Assembly (NCBI GenBank): GCA_963735055.1 | Contig: CAVTJN010000010.1 | Span: 62,001-126,000, forward strand | DNA from: JBBITI01 sp963735055 | Lineage (GTDB): Bacteria > Chloroflexota > Dehalococcoidia > Dehalococcoidales > UBA2162 | Length of the DNA: 64,000 nucleotides | Reading direction: 5' to 3' | Part shown: piece by piece, positions 61,384 to 64,000 of the stretch | Layout of the letters: every line of letters begins with the position of its first letter | How positions within the stretch are numbered: the first letter of the stretch is position 1 | Translations under genes and position numbers: made by a program | Notes under the pieces: model-generated | The model's input: only the letters and a program-made list of their open reading frames with translations | Told to the model about the DNA's origin: nothing | Database searches by the model: none

Positions 61384-61573
61384 TCAGCGCCAGGATGGGG
61401 ATCTGTTGGCGTCGCTGTCATTGCGCTGCGTCTTACGCGTGGCGCGGCATGCACAGGCATCGTTTGGGCTCATTGGTGAAGCCCTTGGAGGCGTAGAATT
61501 CCTGCTCGCCGGTGGTGAAGGTAAAGGTGGCGCCGCAATCGCAGCAACGAATTGATTTTTCCTGATAAGTCAT
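61384..61573 (-). pseudogene. Zinc-ribbon protein with a +1 frameshift
   Basis: From the ATG at 61573 behind GAGGAGG the frame reads MTYQEKSIRCCDCGATFTFT and EQEFYASKGFTNEPKRC, the widespread zinc-ribbon domain family. It should end in a second CxxC, but the frame gives CLCMPRHA and a stop at 61433. One base removed restores CLACRATRKTQRND, running to TGA at 61384-61386. Either a truncated gene or a base-call error. Confidence 0.65.
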
Positions 61574-61602
61574 TGAATGTCCTCCTCTCTCCGTATCGGG
61601 AG

Positions 61603-61821
61603 TTAGAGTTCGGGCCATCCAATGCTTAGATGAGGTGGGACTGCCTTAAGTACGAAACAGCCTAAACTGGAACTTCTCTCTATCATACCACAGATTGACC
61701 ATGGCCTGCAATTTTTGCGGTATGTAGATTTGGAAGCAGATAGTGTTGCGCGGCACCCTGGCAGGCTTAACAGCCCTATTGCTGCCAATCCTGTCACGAG
61801 AAGAAGTGTTTTCAACTTCAT
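61603..61821 (-). CDS. Small putative lipoprotein, 72 aa
   Basis: From the ATG at 61821 the sequence is MKLKTLLLVTGLAAIGLLSL followed by PGC, a signal peptide with a lipobox-like LPGC. The rest (SASKSTYRKN... to GWPEL) has no known domain and several Cys and Ser. The gene may be a fragment of a longer lipoprotein. Its ribosome-binding site is weak. Confidence 0.4.
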   Translation of the reverse strand: MKLKTLLLVTGLAAIGLLSLPGCRATLSASKSTYRKNCRPWSICGMIERSSSLGCFVLKAVPPHLSIGWPEL

Positions 61822-61951
61822 CACTGTGCTTCTCAAGGGCGATCTAGTTTCTGTCAAATCCAGCGACCGTGAAGCGCCGGCGAAGATCGACGATCTTGAA
61901 GTGGCGGTGACATGCAGACACCGGTGGCAACTGAAACACTCTCTCTGCTAA

Positions 61952-63103
61952 TCATAATACCAGCTTGTACCCCACCCCCAGCGCCGCCCCTCCCAGTATC
62001 AGCCAGGCCGAGTTCACCTTGAAGCGAAAAACCAGCACCAGCGACGCCAGCGCCAGCACAATGGTGAAGATGTCAACCACGCCAGAGCGGGCGAGCTCCC
62101 AGGTCACTCCCGCCATCAGTCCCAACGAGGCGACGTTCACGCCATCAAGGAAGGCTCTCGCCCAGGGCGACTTCTTCACCCACGGCATGAAACGGCTGAG
62201 CAGGGCCACGAAGCCAAAGGACGGGAGGAAGATGCCCAGCGTCGCAAGCAGCGCCCCGGGCCAACTCCCAATCAGGTAGCCGATGAAAGTGGCACTGCTG
62301 AAGACGGGCCCGGGCGTGGCCTGCCCGACCGCGATGGCATCGAGAAGCTGCTGGTTGGTGAGCCAACCGAGACGGTTGACGAACTCCGACTTCAGGAAGG
62401 CCAACAGCACATAGCCGCTGCCGTAGAGGACGGAGCCGATCTTGAGGAAGGACAGGAAGAGACCGAGTTGGGTAAACCCGGCCGCAACCGCGGTCAATGT
62501 CACCGGCATCTTAATCAGCGGCAAGGCTGCCAACCCGGACGCGCCCTTCCACCCGAAGCGCCTGACGACGTAGACGAGCACGACTACAGCCGCCCCGGCA
62601 AACAGGAGTAGTATCTCGTTGAGACCAAGCAGATACAGGGCAAGTACTGCAAGGCCGATAGTGGCCGTGACCGCTCCCTTGACCGCCTTCCTGCCCAGGT
62701 CGTACAGGGCCAGCAGCACAATGGCGATAACCACCGGCTTGACGCCGTAGAGCACCCACCCCACTTGAGGCAGCGACCCGTACTCGACATACGCCCACGC
62801 AAGCGCCAGCGTCGCCAGCATTCCCGGCATGATGAAGAGGAGACCGGCGCTTAAGAACCCTTTCCACCCGGCGCGGCGCATCCCCAGGTGGATGGCCATT
62901 TCGGTGGCGTTGGGGCCCGGAATGAGATTGGTGGCGCCAACCAGATCCAGGAAGTCCTGGTCGTCCAGCCAATGCCGCCGGCGGACCGTGTCCCGCTGCA
63001 TGACGGCAATGTAGGCGGCCGGTCCGCCAAAAGAAAAAGCGCCCATCTTGAGAAAGAGCAGGGCGACTTCTTTCAGATGCCCTGTGGGATTCAAGTTTTT
63101 CAT
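61952..63103 (-). CDS. chrA: Chromate transporter, ChrA type
   Basis: 383 residues with two repeats of the CHR domain, the long form. Repeat one (about 1-185) has FLKMGAFSFGGPAAYIAVMQ, GATNLIPGPNATEMAIHLG and GMRRAGWKGFLSAG. Repeat two (about 195-380) has FLKIGSVLYGSGYVLLAFLK and AIGQATPGPVFSSATFIGYL-type text (here AVGQATPGP). About ten helices. It confers chromate efflux in known members. ArsR-type repressors lie just upstream, a possible control. Confidence 0.92.
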   Translation of the reverse strand: MKNLNPTGHLKEVALLFLKMGAFSFGGPAAYIAVMQRDTVRRRHWLDDQDFLDLVGATNLIPGPNATEMAIHLGMRRAGWKGFLSAGLLFIMPGMLATLALAWAYVEYGSLPQVGWVLYGVKPVVIAIVLLALYDLGRKAVKGAVTATIGLAVLALYLLGLNEILLLFAGAAVVVLVYVVRRFGWKGASGLAALPLIKMPVTLTAVAAGFTQLGLFLSFLKIGSVLYGSGYVLLAFLKSEFVNRLGWLTNQQLLDAIAVGQATPGPVFSSATFIGYLIGSWPGALLATLGIFLPSFGFVALLSRFMPWVKKSPWARAFLDGVNVASLGLMAGVTWELARSGVVDIFTIVLALASLVLVFRFKVNSAWLILGGAALGVGYKLVL

Positions 63104-63248
63104 GATTTTCCAGTCAGGAGTTTACCGCGGTCCTGAAGCAGTGGTGAACCAGATAACGGTCAGGTCCTGGGGATCAACTCGAATCCCTATGCTAACGCAT
63201 CGGTGCTCACGTTAGGCCCTCACTCGTTTCATATCAACCTCGAGCGAT

Positions 63249-63593
63249 TCACCTGGCTTTGACCTCACAGCTCGAGCAGCGGTCAGTTCGTTCTTCTTCA
63301 CCCAGCGTTGTGGCTTCGGCAACCAGTTCCCTGGCGTGCTTGAGCGCCTCCGGCTCGGCAAAGTAGTGTACGAGATTGCCCCGCCGGTCTCCCTTGATCA
63401 GCCCTGCCGCCTTCAAGACCCTCAGGTGTTGCGATACTGCAGGCGGCGTAACTCCGAGAATGCCCGCCAGAGCGTTCACACACAGTGCATGAGGGTCGTG
63501 CTGGTTGCAGAGAAGCTTCAACAGCCTGAGCCGGGTCGGGTCCGCAAGGGCGCTGAACAAGGCAGCCTGTTCCTTTGCAGTGTCCTTCACCAT
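63249..63593 (-). CDS. ArsR-family transcriptional repressor
   Basis: 114 residues. The winged helix-turn-helix has DPTRLRLLKLLCNQHDPHAL, NALAGILGVTPPAVSQHLRVLKAA and the wing GDRRGNLVHYF. The C-terminus ends in a CSSC pair. Metal or redox sensing is suggested by its Cys residues. It lies upstream of chrA on the same strand (145 bp apart). Confidence 0.92.
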   Translation of the reverse strand: MVKDTAKEQAALFSALADPTRLRLLKLLCNQHDPHALCVNALAGILGVTPPAVSQHLRVLKAAGLIKGDRRGNLVHYFAEPEALKHARELVAEATTLGEEERTDRCSSCEVKAR

Positions 63594-63603
63594 CTCGCCT
63601 CCT

Positions 63604-63617
63604 TAAGTACATGCTTA
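63604..63617. promoter_or_regulatory. Operator candidate upstream of ArsR
   Basis: TAAGTACATGCTTA is a near-palindrome 11 bp upstream of the ArsR ATG, where autoregulators of this family bind. Confidence 0.4.
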
Positions 63618-63730
63618 CAAACTAACCTGGCATCATATTACGCGGCCTGGCTGAAATCAAATACGAGCCCCTCGCCGGTCACCGCCGTGCGCCGGCCGGG
63701 CCGGCTCATGAACCTGCCCTATTGGTGTTA

Positions 63731-63784
63731 TTGACAGACGCTCTTCTCCCGCGCTATGATATGCATATATGCGATTGCATGCAT
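63731..63784 (+). promoter_or_regulatory. Promoter with palindromic operator for the second ArsR gene
   Basis: TTGACA (63731-63736), 18-nt spacer, TATGAT (63755-63760), then ATGCATATATGC-GATT-GCAT (inverted ATGC/GCAT pairs at 63769-63780) with repeated ATGCAT motifs up to 63784. The repeats overlie the transcription start, so an operator is likely. Confidence 0.5.
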
Positions 63785-63800
63785 TTACCGGGAGGGCGAC

Positions 63801-64000
63801 ATGAGAGAGCTTACCAAATTGCTGAAGATCCTTTCCGACGAATCGAGATTACGAGTGCTTAGCCTTCTCCAGGAAAGGGAGTGCTGCGTCTGTGAGATCA
63901 TGCAGGTCATGGACATATCGCAGTCCAAGGCATCGAGAGCACTTAGTGCGTTGTATGACGCGGGCTTGCTGAACCTCAGGAGAGAAGGGCGATGGGCGCT
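63801..64000 (+). CDS. ArsR-family transcriptional repressor (cut by window end)
   Basis: The first 66 residues, MRELTKLLKILSDESRLRVL and QSKASRALSALYDAGLLNLR, form the helix-turn-helix. ECCVCEI takes the place of the ELCVCDL arsenite-binding motif of ArsR, so it may sense As(III) or a soft metal. It is divergent from the other ArsR gene. Ribosome-binding site GGGAGG at 63790-63795. The rest is outside the window. Confidence 0.88.
   Translation, partial: MRELTKLLKILSDESRLRVLSLLQERECCVCEIMQVMDISQSKASRALSALYDAGLLNLRREGRWA

Overview
The window looks like one contig of an anaerobic bacterium of the Chloroflexota, most likely class Dehalococcoidia. This placement is an inference. It rests on the high GC content, the mixture of gene families (DUF4342, a basic KKPKKD-type small protein, a citramalate synthase at the end of an ilv/leu cluster, a MenA/MenG pair, a COG1313 radical SAM protein) and many genes read from a TGn-extended -10 box with little or no 5' UTR. 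There are no rRNA or tRNA genes, CRISPR arrays or complete insertion sequences. Several genes carry single-base frameshifts (cimA twice, a zinc-ribbon protein) or an internal deletion (mntP). Some of these may be assembly indels.

Layout. 1-22.5 kb is housekeeping: the end of cysS, a HemW-like radical SAM protein, menG-menA, secG-gatB, four Nudix hydrolases, queD-folK, nadK, polA-mutM, a 143-bp MITE-like inverted-repeat element touching the mutM stop codon, a PflX-like radical SAM protein, gltX with an overlapping orphan DNA methyltransferase, tsaC and rpiB. 22.5-34.1 kb is a branched-chain amino acid cluster, ilvD-ilvB-ilvN-uspA-leuA-leuC-leuD-leuB-cimA. It is preceded by a 13-codon Leu/Val leader peptide and an intrinsic terminator, so attenuation is likely. 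ilvC is absent and a universal stress protein sits where it often lies. 34.1-47.7 kb holds a CNNM/CBS transporter, tilS, a polar amino-acid ABC transporter, an ATP-grasp acyl-CoA synthetase subunit with an AMP-forming ligase, leucyl aminopeptidase and small enzymes.

The most unusual part is 48.4-57.9 kb. On the minus strand lies a glycine-reductase-like (Grd) cluster, grdE-grdB-grdC-trx-grdA, followed by an AEC-family carrier and rnc. grdA and grdB are both selenoprotein genes interrupted by an in-frame TGA (Sec43 and Sec352), and each TGA has a perfect hairpin at SECIS-like distance downstream. Ordinary gene calling would report both as truncated. The cluster lacks grdD. The GrdE-like subunit has no cysteine where the pyruvoyl precursor of known GrdE proteins is expected; a serine is at residue 242. 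Divergently transcribed, from a promoter sharing a near-identical -10 region in mirror image, is a three-gene acid-sugar-type module: HpcH/HpaI aldolase, DUF1537 kinase and beta-hydroxyacid dehydrogenase. Together these suggest a co-regulated selenoenzyme reductase pathway of unknown substrate.

57.9-64 kb contains an alpha/beta hydrolase, a mini-operon of zinc-ribbon, coiled-coil and ferredoxin proteins, the primary sigma factor rpoD, small membrane and zinc-ribbon ORFs, a chrA chromate transporter and two divergent ArsR-family repressors with palindromic operator candidates.
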